64,000 nucleotides of DNA from Acanthochromis polyacanthus (lineage: Eukaryota; Chordata; Actinopteri; Pomacentridae): contig NC_067121.1 in NCBI RefSeq assembly GCF_021347895.1, forward strand, positions 36,071,974-36,135,973, written 5' to 3'. The translations under genes and the position numbers were made by a program. Below, piece by piece: positions 13,601 to 28,600 of the stretch; the stretch's first letter is position 1; each line of letters opens with the position of its first letter. A model generated the notes under the pieces. That model did no database searches, was not told the origin of the DNA, and saw only the letters and a program-made list of their open reading frames with translations.

Positions 13601-16600
13601 GATTTTATTTCCCAATTTGGACAAAACACTGCGTTTCGTGTCCTTATTTAGAGTGTTTAAAAATGACATAGGCCTTGTTGGCTTACTGTAGTGCATTTAG
13701 TTATTGTTGTGACTATAGCCTGAAATAACCTCCTTACACAAGCCAGCAAACCGAGGGTCAGTTTTTCACCATCAACTGCAACTCAGTTTTTTTTCTTTGT
13801 CCATCAAGAGTGAAAGAAAAAAAAAGTGGGTTCGTCCAACATTGTTTAGCTCTGCTCTGGAAAATACATATTGCCTTAATGAGCAGCTCTGTTTCCTTTT
13901 GTCGTAGCACCTCATTCCACCGGTCTGGTATCAATTGTGGAGACTGTGAGAAAGATGGCGTCTTCCACCAGTACGCCTATGAGGCCACCTCTCCTCGGAT
14001 CTGCGATACGTCGGGCTACTGGACACCTGAGGAGGCAATTGGTAAATCAAAAAAAAAATTAAGCATATGCATGTTTAACAGAGAAAAAATATTGGTAAAG
14101 TATTTTCATAACCATACCCTTTTACTTCTTGGAAGAATTACATATTCAATGAGATGCTCTGCTGGTAATACGTCTGCTTTAGATCACTGTAAATATGAAC
14201 GGCACTAGATGTGAAAGTTTGTTGAAGTTTTGCACAAAGCAACAACTAAATGATCAAGATTTTAAGTTTTTTATAACGATAGAGAGTTCTTAGTGATTGT
14301 TTTTAGTGATCAGTAGATTATTTTCCCACTAATGGAATTTATTCATATGAATAACGTCAACTTTGAGCTGAAATTTGGTCATGGTAATGCCACTTTTATG
14401 CATCTTGTATGCATCTATGATTGACTAGCTTTAGTGTTTCCCTTGATATCTTTTCCTTTGTCCGTAAGTATTCACAGTGAGGAATATGGTGGTTTCAGGT
14501 TTAAGTTGTAGTTCTGTCTTGTTTCCACTGAGCAGATCAACCCTCCAAACACACACACAGAAAAACACGCATGTCTCTTCCCTGTAAATTTTAGGTGCGT
14601 GCAAGGCTAATGGCTCCTGGAAGAGGAAAAAGCAGAAAATCATTAAATGATAATTGCCCTCAGCTACAGACCTCTCTCTGTGTCTGTCTTGTTTTAGCCA
14701 AAGCAAGAACAAGGATTATTAGGGTAAGCGTCTACTTTGGGTAATGTTTGGGTGCTGTTCAAACATTGAACCTCCATCATAAACCAAAAAACAGTGTGTC
14801 CTGTAGCACTGTACTTTGAAACATTGCGCGTCATGTAAGCACATGGTCCTGGTTATTCCAATCATAATTTTCTGGAGGAGCACAGTTTTCTTTGACATGA
14901 CATATAGAGTGAGGAGAAAGAAACAAGAAAGAAAAAAAGGAACACAAGGAAGCAAACAAGTTGGGAAAGAGAGAAGAAAATATATAAGACTGAATGTATG
15001 AATACAATAACACTTTCCCTCTCTGCCGTGGAAACTCTACCCAAATATGTGGAAATCCTCTGCTGGAATTTATGCTTTGAAAACAAGCGGCGAGGAGGAA
15101 CAGGGGGATTACGGCTCCCTCTTTCGCTGTGGGATCATAATGATGATAAAGAGTCAATTACAGTCTTACTCTAAACAGTGGTATGCACATAGCTGAGGAG
15201 ACAGCCAGTCTGCTGGCTTCCCTGGCTCCCTTTTCACTCTGTCCCACTTCTAAAGACGATGATGCGTGGGTCACTTCGTCAGCCAGCAGAGACGGGCAAT
15301 ATCGCCTTCAGCAGGGAAAGGGAGAGGGGGAAATTGGACAAATTGAATGTGGATATCATAGCTGGCAACCTAAAAACATAAGTTTGAAGGCAAAACACTG
15401 TTGGCTGGAATAGTTGGAAAAATTGTCCATCTCCTCAAATTGTTCCCTGTGCCAGTATTGACTGGTTTTCAGGCTGAGGAAAAACACCGAGCTGTTTTGT
15501 AGCCTGCGCTCCTGTTGTGAGGGATTACATATTTTTTATGTGCTGCATCAGGTTTTAAAGAGGGTTCTGTTTCAGAATGAGGAACGTTTGCACTAAGCTT
15601 TAGCATAATGTTGTTGAAAGGATGAAAGGCTCGCAGTCCATACCTGTAGGTAAAGTTGTATTGAAACCAAATAATAAGAAGCATCTATAGTGAATACAGC
15701 TGAAAAGCATGTCAGGACATAAGGAAATGTTGATCATGATAAAACAATAATGCAAAGTGAGTGCATTTTCTTCAAGTGGCTATGTGGGCAAGGATGTTAA
15801 GATTTCCTATTTTTTGTATTTCACTTTGTACAAACTGTTATTTTAGGTCATCAAACTGCACACAGACAACTTGCATACAGATGTGAAAAAGTTTAGCATT
15901 GTTGATATGCACTGTATATATCTGGTGGTGTATGCAAGGTACAGAATTAATGTTCTCTAGTACGAAAAAGTAACCTCAAAATGTGAAAACAGAAACAATC
16001 AACGCTTTACTTCATCGTCCACTAAAATCTTGAAAGCTACATCAGTAATTTCCATAATCATAACAAATCACTCCTTAACAAACATAGCATATCCACAAAC
16101 AGTTGCATACTTACATAAGCAGCTGACACAGAGCGCCATCATCTCCCACCAAAGTTGTGCTTCTGCAACTGTGGAACTGAGTTGGGCTGTGGGAAGGAAA
16201 ATAAAAATAGCCGGCCAAAGTAGTCCATAGTGCCATGTGGAGCTGCAAGAGTTGAGTTTTTATTCTCTGTGGGTTTACCAATAAGAGTGACACCTTTCAC
16301 ATTTTACACTTATTTGATTCCATCCATCCATCCATCCATCCATTCTCTATACACCGCTTTATCCTTACTAGGGTCATGGGGGGTGCTGGAGCCTATCCCA
16401 GCTGACTCGGGCGAAGGCAGGGGACACCCTGGACAGGTCACCAGTCTGTCTCAGGGCTACATATACAGACAAACAATCACACACACATTCACACCTACGG
16501 GCAATTTACAGTTATCAATTAACCTCAGCATGTTTTTGGACTGTGGGAGGAAGCCGGAGTACCCGGAGAAAACCCACACATACACAGGGAGAACATGCAA

Positions 16601-19600
16601 ACTCCATGCAGAAAGATCCCAGGCCCACCCCGGGATTCAAACTGGGGATCTTCTTGCTGCAAGGCGAAAGTGCTAACCACTATACCACTGAGCAGCCCTA
16701 TTTGATTCCATATTTCTTTTAAAATATCAATTATTGCAGGTTTATATATAATGCATTTGCCTGGGGGTGTGATTTTCATTTGGTACGTTAACTGCATTAT
16801 AAAACGATCTTTTTGTGAATTTACAAGGATGAAATTAACAAGCTATGAGCTTATTACCAGATTCAACAGCCCATATTGCGAGGAAATGTAAGACAAGACA
16901 GGTTTGTTACACAGTTCATGAACATTGGTAATTCAGAGTGCTTTACAAAGGAGTAGATTTAATTTGATCAGTTTTTATAAAACATCACCTTGTAAGAGCA
17001 AGACCTCACAGAATTATGGAGAGGAATAATGATCATTTACCTGTTAGAAAACTCTTTGGGACAGTGAGGAGGGAAAAAAACCAAAAACCTTTTAGCAGGA
17101 AGAAATCCCAATGAAACTTAAAAAAATGAAACTACAAACAACAAACACTGGGAAAGCGGGTGAGGACAGTAACCACAGAGCAGGAAAAACATGCAGCTTT
17201 GGAGAGAGTGATACCTGCTGAAAGATGTGTAAAAAGACAGGACAGAGAAGGACAAAGAAGACACAAAGTTAGCGACATACAATAGTGACTGTAAATGCAG
17301 GGAGAGTGAAAAGAGAAGACAGAAAAGTAGGAGATTCAAAAAAGGTAAAGTGCATTGAAACATGAACACAAAAAAAATCAAAGATTACAAAGGAAAAAAT
17401 GCAATCAAAGATCAAAGAATGCTGGAAAAGAAAGTAGATCAGTTAACAAAAGCACCTGAGAACTGTTGGATTTTCGGTCTAGATTAGAAGCTGGCTTCAT
17501 TTGCAGCACCTTTGATGTCATCAGGTTGGTTCCAGAGCTGCTTCACTATGTTTAGTTCTGGCATCAGGTATCACCAGCAGATTTCTCTGCTGTGATCTGA
17601 GAGGTTTAGCGGGTGTGCACGACTGAAACATATTTCAGAGGTATTTTGTTCCTGCCCTGTTTACCGATTTCTTTTTATTCAGTGATTTATTGCGGTGCAC
17701 CCTCAACAGTTGTGGCAGAATGAGCTTATCCTGTGCCAGAAAGGTGTTTTCAGATCTTGACTGCTTGCTGTGTTTGCGGTGCCAAATCCTGCCATAAGCT
17801 GGCAGACCCACTCCACAGTAAATCCACCTGTTGCACTTTAGTTCTCTTGCAGCATTGGTACTTTGAATATAGTAGTCATCCAGCTAGTAATTGAAGTCAA
17901 AATGAAGATTTAGCCTTAAATCAAAACTTTAAGATTTTGCTGCAACACAACTGTTGGACCAACTTCAATAGTTACTTCAACTGGTAACACACAGTTGAAT
18001 TATGTCCATCCATATTAAGTTAACAAGTAATTTTAATGCCACTGGTTTAAATTAGATCTACTTAAGTCATTTGAGTCCTGTCAAATAAATAATTTTCAGG
18101 AAGGTCATCTTTCCAACTTTGCTTCACTCAAGCATAAAATGTACAACATTATTTTGTCATTACACTTCAATCTGTCTGTCCTTTTCTGAACTCTGTAATC
18201 ACCCTCAAAGAAAATGATGGTTTAGTTGCAGCAAAAAAAAAAAAAAAAAGCTAAATGAGTAAACTTAATTTTCACACTTTCATTAAAATTAGAATACTGA
18301 TTTAAAGGGACAGAGCGTAATTTCAAATCGATACAATCCAGAAACCTATTGCCATCAGCGAGAAACATCACCAGAAAGCCAAATGAGAATCTTTACTTCA
18401 ACTACAACTCAAATACACCTTTTACAGTGTATCTACTACTTAAGTAAAATGTGAAAATGTGGTGACCTTTAAATGGCAATTTACAGCGTATAGTTCATTT
18501 ATACGCTTATTTAGAGGCCAATCTTCACATCGTTTGTCAGCCGTTCTTCGTCTGTCTGACAGTTTGGCGATACGTTGTGCTTCCACACATTAGTGATCAC
18601 AGTGGGTGTGAATATGTAACACCTCGTTAACATGCTGATTTTATTTGGCTTTCACCTGGGACACAGCTGATAATAACTCTACCGCAATGTTATTCCATTG
18701 CGCTAATCACCTACACTGTAACAATTAGCAACTCATTTTGCCCGCTGTAATGATGTTGCTACTGAGTTTTTGAACCAGAGCCATGTTTAGGTAAGGAGAG
18801 GAATGACTCATAACTTTCAAGACTGGAAAATTCGGCTCTTTGTTACAAATGAGTTTGCTGGTAGTTGGTAAAAGTGATACTGGGAAATATATTTACAGTC
18901 AACACTAAATAGGAGCGGACAAGACGTGGTAGGGAAAGACTGGAATCCAAGAAAACAAAATTCAGAAATATATTCACACAGTAGCTATTATACATCTGGA
19001 ATAAATGAACCTGGTCCATCGCGACATATTGACTTGATTGACAGTTGCATCACCCTGGCAACAAAGGGAAACATCCCCACAACTGTCATCTTATTTAAGT
19101 AATGCTGGATTTTGAAGATGTCCAGAAATATTCCCATCTGTATGACACTACTCCCCAAGTCATTCTGAATTGTAAAATTTCCTAATCTCAACCAAAAATG
19201 ACCAAAACTGTTCCAAGTTCGGCTGAAGATTGAGTATTCATGTAGAAATCCACTGTTCATCGTACGATGCTCATTGAAAAATGCATTTTCAGGTTCTTTA
19301 ATAGATAGATAATAGATAAGCATACTAGCACCATATAATGCTGACAGATGTTTTTGACAGACATTTATCCAAAACATTTTAATCAACATGACAGATTCAT
19401 CATAATTCTGAATTATCCATGAGTTATTCTCCACATCTGATCCACAAATTAAAGACAGACAGTTCAACACCTACACACAGAACTTTTCTTTGTTGCAGCT
19501 GATTTGTTCAGTTTCAGTTGCTTCAATTTCCCCTGAGTGTCAATTCTTGCAATTCTTGTGGGAAAACATGCACACAAAGTACAAATGACAGACAGTGCCT

Positions 19601-22600
19601 CAGACCAAGCAAGAAGCCTATATATATGTAAAACTATGTCTGTGAGACAACTACTCATGTCTTAACCTGCACAGGCCAACCCTAGCCCTTCGCTGCCGGG
19701 CAAAAAGTGTTCCACTCACCATTCTCACACCACTTAATAATAATGACTAAATGAATGGAGAAATATCAGGCTAATGTGAGGTTCAATCAGTAATGGACTT
19801 TTCTATTTTTCAGAGTCTGCCGTAGGGTCTTTAAGCCGTTTTTAATCATTGCAACTGGGGTATATGTGGTCTCCTACAGCTTCTGTGTTAGGGAATGGAT
19901 GTCAGAACATATGTGTCTGTCTGCTGTTGTTGTTTACCCCAGGACCACCGGATGTGGAGCAGCCCTGCGATCCCAGTCTCCAGGCTTGGAGTCCTGAGCT
20001 CAGCCTTTATGATACTAACGTGACGTCACCATGTCCCGACACCGAGGGCTGCACCCTCACGCTGAAATTCCTGCATCCCATCGTTCCACACGCACTCACC
20101 CTCTGGGTCACATATGTGTCTTCAAGTAAGCCTCACTTCAAAACAAATGCGTTTGTATGGTAAAATGTCTTCATAGTACAGGCACGAGAAAGAGCAATAG
20201 TGGTGTGCACAGTGTAGGCAGAAATGAACCTGAGCAGGTGAAGCATTAGGGTTGAGACATCCAGCAAAATACAAGGTGAAACACTTGGTCCATCATCTTA
20301 GAAATTACTTAAAGGAAACCTCATTACATTTAGAGGCTTATCTGACCAACTCTAACTCTGTACGAATAGAAATATGTGCAAAGAGAAAAGGGAAATGTAT
20401 GTGGAAATTGTATGCAATTGGCATAGCAAAAAAAAAATTGTTTGCGTGAATTACTGAGAGATCTGAACTGTTAAACAATGTGTGGAGAGGGCTACTAAGA
20501 GATGCATTGATCAATGATATTCAGCCAAGACACACAGAGACAAGCAGACATGAATAGTCAGCCACTTTTTGTTGTCTCTTAATAATTGTATGCTTTTAAA
20601 TTTTCTTGCCAGCAAGTATACATTAGCTCTGCATTTTCAAATAAAACAAGGCTGAAGTCGATCTTGTTCTGTTACACAAAAGTGATTTCAAATTCAAATA
20701 ATTTTTAAAGAGCTACAGAATTAATCAATAACACATTTATCCAATCTTTCCTTACCCTGTCTCAGACAACCCAGCCATAGCCAACATCGAACTGATTACA
20801 GACACGGGGAAAAGCATTAACCTCGGGCCGCAGCATGTCTTCTGTGACACGCCCCTCACTATGCGCCTTGACACCCAAAACGTTGCCATCGCCGCCATAA
20901 AGCTCTGCACCTTTGATGAGAAAATGGAGATCGATGCAGCCATGCTGTCATCAGGACCCGGCAGCCCTCTGTGCTCCGGCTGCCAACCTCTGCTGTACCG
21001 GATTCAGCGTAAGCCGCCTTTCACCAGTAAACCTCCGGCACCTCAGACCCTTCAGACGTTCACAGACAGGTAAAGCAAAACTTTGTCAAGTATTTGTAAA
21101 GGCACTGATACATAAATTTGCGTTTACTTAAGTTGAATTTACAAAAGCTACAATTTTACAGTGTTGTCAGTGTTATTTTTCTATATAAGTGAATTGCATA
21201 GACCCTTAAAGGTGAAAGTATAAGTAGGTCAATAATGGCTTTAACAGGAAAATTGACTCAGCCATTCATCACTAATACATCATGCAAGGATTTGCTACAA
21301 AGGTGATACAGTTATGACAATGTTTAATGAGAATTTCAACGTGTATTGTTTTTCTGCTCAAAAAACAACCAAAAATACCCACTTGAGGTGAGTTCCTGAG
21401 TTTGTTTTTCTCTCACTTATAGACTAGTATCTATATTATTAGATGCAAAGCCACCTTCTAATACACACACTGCACTGTCAGATACCAGCAACTCAGAAGA
21501 AAATCAGACAGAGGTAACAAAAAAGTTATTTCAGGACAGCATGGAATACAGATTCCACAGAATACCTCTGTGTGTGTGTGTCCTCAGATCTACTAATCCG
21601 CAGATATCTGTCTCTTGAAAGTGTTTGTGTCTGGTTCTGTTTGAAAAGCTCAGAACACAAATGTTTCCAACATGGGGATGCTGAATACGGCTACTGATCC
21701 AAATCTGTTTCAACAACCATATACTTAATCAAAAGCTTGCTGAGGATTCAGGGCTAAGTTGAATCAGTTTGCGTCCTGTCTCATATTGTGGGGTGTCCAA
21801 ATGATTACTGGAATCCAAATGTATAGCCGCAAGCCAGTTTTTTTTGTTTGTTTTATCTTACAAACTAACAGCAGCCCCTCCCCCTGAAATATCCCAAATG
21901 TCTCGACTCTGATGCTTTTCTTAAACACAAAAACGCTGATAAGAACCTCCCAGGATGTGACAGTTGAGTCACATGATTGCAGATAATTTTGGGCTAGTTT
22001 CAAATGAAGGGGCACTCTGACTTTCTGAAAAGCTGTTGCTATTTTACAGAGCGAGGTGGATGTTAGGTGGACACAGCTTCAAAAACAGTTTATTTTTCAA
22101 GGAACACGTCTCCTATGTTACACAAGCTGTGACTAAGTGCAAAAAGATGTAAGAACCAGTGGGAATTGAGTTATGTGGGACTGAGGAGGGCAGAGAGGGG
22201 TTGATGTGAGAAGACGAAAGTGTTTGAGAGCAATGAGTTTGGAAAAGAAGGGAGAGGGATTGAGGGAGGGTGGGATAATGGAGAGGAGAGGAGATGAAAA
22301 GAAGAGGAGAGAGCAGAAGAGACAACGGCTATTGGAAAAGACAGAGGAATACAGAGACACAAAAGAGAGGTGTAGATAGAATCAATTTCAGCAAACTGAA
22401 AGCTAAAGTGGAGGACACTGTTGGAAAGGGGACAGCGGGAGACAGCAGCACAGCAGAGGTGAAGCAAAGTATTTTCCATTTTTTGAATGTATACCAAATG
22501 TGAGCAACAGAGGCCATAAACACCAGTGACTGCTTGGATCAGGTCCTTAACCATTTCCTCCCGCTGAACTTGCATCATGGTCAACACAAGCTGCCTGAGA

Positions 22601-25600
22601 AAAAACACAGAGTGAACGAGTCCAGAGGACAAGAGCTCAGTTAATCAAAAAAAACCCCAACAACTTCAAACCACAATGTTAATATCCAATGTGATGCTTG
22701 AGACTACAGATTGATGGACTTGTTCATTAAAGAAAACAGCACAAACCTGAGAAAAAGGATAATTTTGGCTTCAGTGAGGATGTTTTAGTGTCAGTTTAAG
22801 TTCTATCAGATCTGCTGTCATACACAAGGTGTGTTGTTTCACCAAACTGGAAATCAAAAGTCTTTTTATCTGTTCCAAACAACCTGTGTTTAGGTATGTC
22901 CCCTCATTTATACGTGTCTCTCTTTCCCTGAACGTGAACCGAAGCATAACTGTTACTCCAGCTAGTTGTCTTTTGTAGTACTTAAAGGTTCTGTGTATTC
23001 AGAACGATTGGATGTTGTTAGATCACCAACATAACAACAACAGATAAATAAATAAAATCAAGCCACAACTGATGATTTTGGGCATCCTTGAGCAGATCTG
23101 TTGTGTGGAAACAGACACAAAAAGCCAAGAGCGAAATGAAGGAGAGAGGAAAGTGTCTTAACAGCAGTAGACGCTCATGGTGAGCCAAAGAAAGTTAATG
23201 CACTTAAATTAGGGAAATAAGATACAGAAATGCTGTGTTTTTAAAATATTTAGATTTTTAGGGCGCTTGCTGAACACTGGACTGCACTTTTACTTGTCCT
23301 ACATGGTGTGGGAGGTCACTTTTGGTCTGTTTAGGTAAGTTGTTAAGTGTGGTAATTGCCAATAGTTTCAAAGGGAGGGATTTATATGCACTGACATGCA
23401 TGCTTGGTCATATTGACCACAAACAGAAAAGAGGAGCTGGAATTACAACACACACAAAGCAAGACTCTGCTAGGGATGCCATTACATCACGATATCTTCA
23501 CATAGCAGATTTGCTGCCATATTAATGCTACATTTATGTTCAAAACCTTTCATATTGCATCTTGCATACCTTTAACCTGACTCGAGCCTTACCCTAATCC
23601 CCACCAATAATTTCAACAACAATATAAAAAAAAAAAAAAAACTAGAGAGAGAGGTTCAAACTCCGTCTCCTTTTCACCTCTGCCCCAGCTGTTCAATCAA
23701 AATGGGTGTGAATAAAAGGGAAGCTATTCAAAATCCAACAAGTGCTTGTCAAATGGTCAAACAGCATCTGTGTCCACAATGTTCTAACATTTGAAAGAGT
23801 GAACTGCGTATGACCATTTTTTTTCAGGAATTGACAATCCTGCCAATTTCATGCGATATTCACCAGGTTTATAGAGAGAAAGTGTGCAGAACGGAATGTC
23901 TCTTCAAGCTTTCCTGACAGCGGAGAGGAAGAGAGAGAATGATTTGTGACAGAATGGAGGAGGATATCGCCAAATATAGATACACAAACAAGGAATCAGG
24001 GAGTTTGTCATATTCTTCATTTCCTCTCTGATCCATAATTAATAAAGGAAATTTCTAGGGTCTTGAGAAATCGGACACACCTTCGATACCATGGTGGTGT
24101 GCTTCCCCTGGTTAACTTTCACATGAGGTGGATACAGGAGCAGTAGGACTAACGCCAGGAAAACAGGGAGGAGGCTCTTTTTATAGACACAGCCCACCAA
24201 AACAGATCAATAGTCCTGACACTGGAGCCACGGTATTGTTGCACAAACTTCCTGCTATGGGGCTTTAAGGTCACTGGACACTGAAAGGTTACAGATAGAA
24301 GCCACTGTGAGTAATTTCCACTTTTGTTTCTGAAATACCATGATGCCCCTGTTTGGAGACTCCCTCCGTTTAAATGCAGAATGAATAGTTAGGAGTCACA
24401 CTGAATACAGCGCTTATTTCCTATATAGTCTCACATAGCCAGATTTATTCCACAGCAGTGTGTCAGTGGTGAAGATGGACCTGGCTGCCCCTCAGTCGCA
24501 AATGTCTTAGGCGGAAAAAACAACAACAACAATAGTACAAAGGCAAAATAGTATCTGAGAATTTTCTTTGAGGAAACTGTGGCAAAAATTTTACCAAGCA
24601 TTTGCGACAACTACCTACCAACTCCCCTTGACTACTGGGTTTTCACTTGGACCTCCATTGTTGCCACCAAAACCATGGCATTTTCATACTCTGTCTTTGT
24701 CTACTGTTACTAGCATCCCACAGACAATTGGCCCTCCTTGACTTTGTCGTAACTGACAGGCAAGAATATCCCTGTTAGAAAGTAAATGTCATAAACATAT
24801 CCTTTGTAGATCTTCTGATATTTTCTTCAGGATCAATAAAATCTTGTCTTGTCTTGTCCTGTCTTTACAAAGTACCACACAATTGCACAAGACTATTGCA
24901 CACAATCCAAGTCTTCCTCAAAACTTTCCATTTTCAGCTAATATACTTCTACTCAATTGTTCTTTCCGAGTGTGAAAGACATTTTGAAATGGTACTATAT
25001 ACAGGTAATATATACAAGGGGACTAGACAGCCGCATGGAAATGACAGGCTTTCACCAGCAGTCCATATTTGGTGAGTCAGACTACCTCCTATACAGTGCA
25101 AATCAAGCAATAAAAGATTCAAGAAAATTAGGTCAGTGTGCACCAAACTGGAACAAATGCTCACAATATTTTTGTTTTTTCAAGCACTGAATGAGTCACT
25201 GGTATTAGTCAAGAAGCCTATAAAGATTATATAATCAGTTCGTACCACAGAGCATAAAAGATCTTGTTTACTGCTCCTCTGAAGAGCATAACAAACGCAC
25301 ACAGTTTTATTATGCCGAAATAATTGAATTTTACTCACAATACTATATCTCCCCTCTGTTCTGATCCCCTTCAGCTCTGTTACGCATGGAATCAAGTACC
25401 AGTATACAGTCCAGGTGGAAGCAGAAGGTGTCCTCAGCGATCCGTCCCCACCTCTCCTCTATACACATGGGCAGACCTACTGTGGGGATGGTCTCATACA
25501 GGGGTCTGTGCAGTTTACTGTATATACACATGGTGTGACTACTTACAGACTGATAACGGAACATCTATGGGAAATATAGGTGCTGACGATGGTCCTCTCT

Positions 25601-28600
25601 CTGCAGGACAGAGGAGTGTGATGATAGTAATCTGCTGGATGGCGATGGCTGCTCGAAGAAATGCCACAAGGAGGTGGGCTTCAATTGTAATGGTGAGTCT
25701 CATTCATTCCACTGCAGAAAGAAACAAGTCTCTGGTCCATGTTGAGTTTACACTCAGTTTTAATGCTGAAAGCATGTCAAACAGTGGGGGTTCTTTCAAA
25801 ACAATGGCAACACTTTTTTATTGCCACACATCAAACCCGCCAACTCTGGCCTCTGTCTTACTTGAAAAACATGAATACCATATAAACTTTTGGTGTAAAA
25901 GAGCAGTCACTAAATGGCTAGAAATCTCTCATTTGTGCACGCAGCACCATTAAGGAAAAGAACTCAAGCCAATCAAATTTAATTTATAAGACATAAAAGC
26001 TTCTGGCTTGAATGGATTCCACAAACCATTAATGTAACATCACAGCAACATAAGAGAAAACAGATGAGCTGAAGGGTAACAAGTAAGGTTTTGGTTTGCT
26101 AAGTCACAAGTCTTTCTAAAGAAAAGTGTTTTGACATTAGGCTGGCAATGAAACACCAGAAAAACACTTCCGCGGTAAAGTACACTGTTCAGTCTCGAAA
26201 CATATGTCAGACATGCTACTTTATTAATTTGGTTCTGGCCTTTGTAAGATTTTAGGCTTGGGGATTTTGATAAATTTTGTTTACTGATTGTTATCAAAGA
26301 TCATGCTGTGGTTTTGGATTGGAGACCTGCAAAATCAGCTCACAATAGCAGCTGTGTTTTGGACTTTGTTGCCATTTTTCATTTGATTTGATATCTTTTG
26401 TCAAAAGTAAGTAATAAATTTATTATCAAGTCACATCTGCTACAGTTGGCAAGCACTCTAAAATCCAATAACCGCTTTAAAAGTTGTTGCTGCTTGTTGT
26501 ACAGTGACCCCATAGTTAAGTGATTTAAGGCCACCTTGTAGTTCTGACCACCACAAGGAAATCCCGTAAAGGGCTGAGGAGTGGGGGCTTATGATTTCTC
26601 ATCCTTTCTTGGCAATGTTTTTTTTTTTTTTTTTTTAACAGGAAGCTTAGTTTGAAGAACAAGCCACTGTGGTTGGGGTTTAGGGCAGGTTAACCTTTGG
26701 TGAGGTTTAGAGAAAAATGTGAAATTTGTTCTTAGAATAAACAACCAAAGATTTATGGTAAGATGAAACCTTCAGAAACAGTTAAACTGTGGCTCGGTGA
26801 GTCATGTGGCTGCCAGAAAACAACTTGGTGAATGTTCAAGAGCTACTTACTCATACAGATTCACCTGTTTAGCCTTTCAAACTTTCACATTGTGAAATTC
26901 AGCTTCCATTTCATTTATTTATTTTTCTCAAGTTTGCAATTACTGTCCAATTTTCCATTTTTTACACAGACTAACAGTCTGAATCGAAAGACCAGCCTTG
27001 TCTTAATTTTTTTTAAAGGTCAAAAAGAAAAAATACTTATTTTCAAATGTATCCCATCTACACTGAACTGCCACAACATTAAAATCACTGACAACCTTGA
27101 GTATCTTGTTAGAGTGGCACCTGGCACTATTAGACAGCAAACCAACACTTGGTTTTTGAAGTTGATGTTTTTGAAGCATGGAAAGCTGGAAAATTTGCCA
27201 AAAAGACGTACCAAATGCACATCCAACCAAACTTTTTTGTAGGTGCGGGATGAAAAACAACAGGTCAAAAAAAGTTCCTTACACCGTTGGGTTCCAAATA
27301 AATTATTAAATTCAGTTTTAAAGCTTCAAGGCTTTAAAAGAGAATTAAATTTGTTATTTGGAGCCTAAAATTTCCAGAACTTTGTGTGACCTGCAGCTGT
27401 CATTTCAAGATGTCTGGGTCGGAGCAACTCCAAATTGTTGCAGAGTGTTCCCAGTATGCAGTGGTTAGTACCTACCAAAAGTGATCCAAGGACGCACAGT
27501 TTGGTATATCAATAACAGGAGCGGATCCCACGGAAAAGCTACTGTTTGACAAACTGCTGAAAACTCCAATGGAGTCTATGATAGAAAGGTTTCAGAACAC
27601 ATAGAGCATCCCAGCTTTCTGTAAGGCTGCAATCCACAGGTAGTGCCCATGCTGACTCCTGTCCACTGCTGAAAGTGACAACAACGGGCATGTGAACATC
27701 AGAACTGGAAAACACAGCCTGGTCTGATGAATCATGGTTTCTTTTATAGAATAGAGAATAGAAGAGAATCGAAAGGTGGGCGTTATTTTGACATGTACCA
27801 CCTACAAACTGTTCCAAACCACGTATACCCCTTCATGGCAATGGTATTCCCTGATGGCAGTCATCTTGTTTAGCAGGATAGCTCTTCCTGCCACACTCCA
27901 AAAATTGTTAAAAATTGATTCCAGGAATGTGATAAAGAGATCAAGGCGTTGACTTGACCACCAAATTCCCCCGGTTTCAACCTGTGGGATGTGCTGGAAA
28001 AACAAAATCTGGGACCTTCCAAAACTTAAAAGATCTGCTGCTCTTGGCCTTGGTTCCTGATACCAAAGGACACCTTCAGAGTTCTTGGAAAGTCCACAAC
28101 ATGGCTCAAAGCTATTTTGGTGACCCGAAGGGGACAGACACAGTATTCAAGAGGTGGTTTTAATGTTGTAGCTGTTCGGTGTAAAGTTTTCACATGCTGG
28201 GGCCAATGGTTGCTCGTTTAACCCAAGGCCAGGTGGTTAAAAAGCAGTAAAAAGTACCATAAACATGCAGCATAACATAACAAAAGACAAACAAAGAAGC
28301 CGCAGAGAGTGCCCCTATCGTTTGTGATTCCACCGCAGGACAACAACACTTTGTGTCTGCAGCCTGCCCAGTCTGAAGCACGCAGACAGGCCACAACAGA
28401 AGCCTCTCAACACAACATGGAAGGGAGTTTACCCAAGACACTCCATTGTAAGCAGAAGGCTGAAGACTCGTCTCTGTCAACATATGGTTTTTGGTCTTGA
28501 TTTTAGGTAAACACATTCAAAAAATGAGGAAGTAAAACCAGTCACGACAACATAAACCCCATGCATGATTTCATTATTTCAAATAGTCGTCACACATTCG

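Noticed and set aside
22113..22632. Serine/leucine/proline-rich open frames on the minus strand
   Set aside because: They follow from the GA-rich composition of the + strand; several overlapping frames are open at once.
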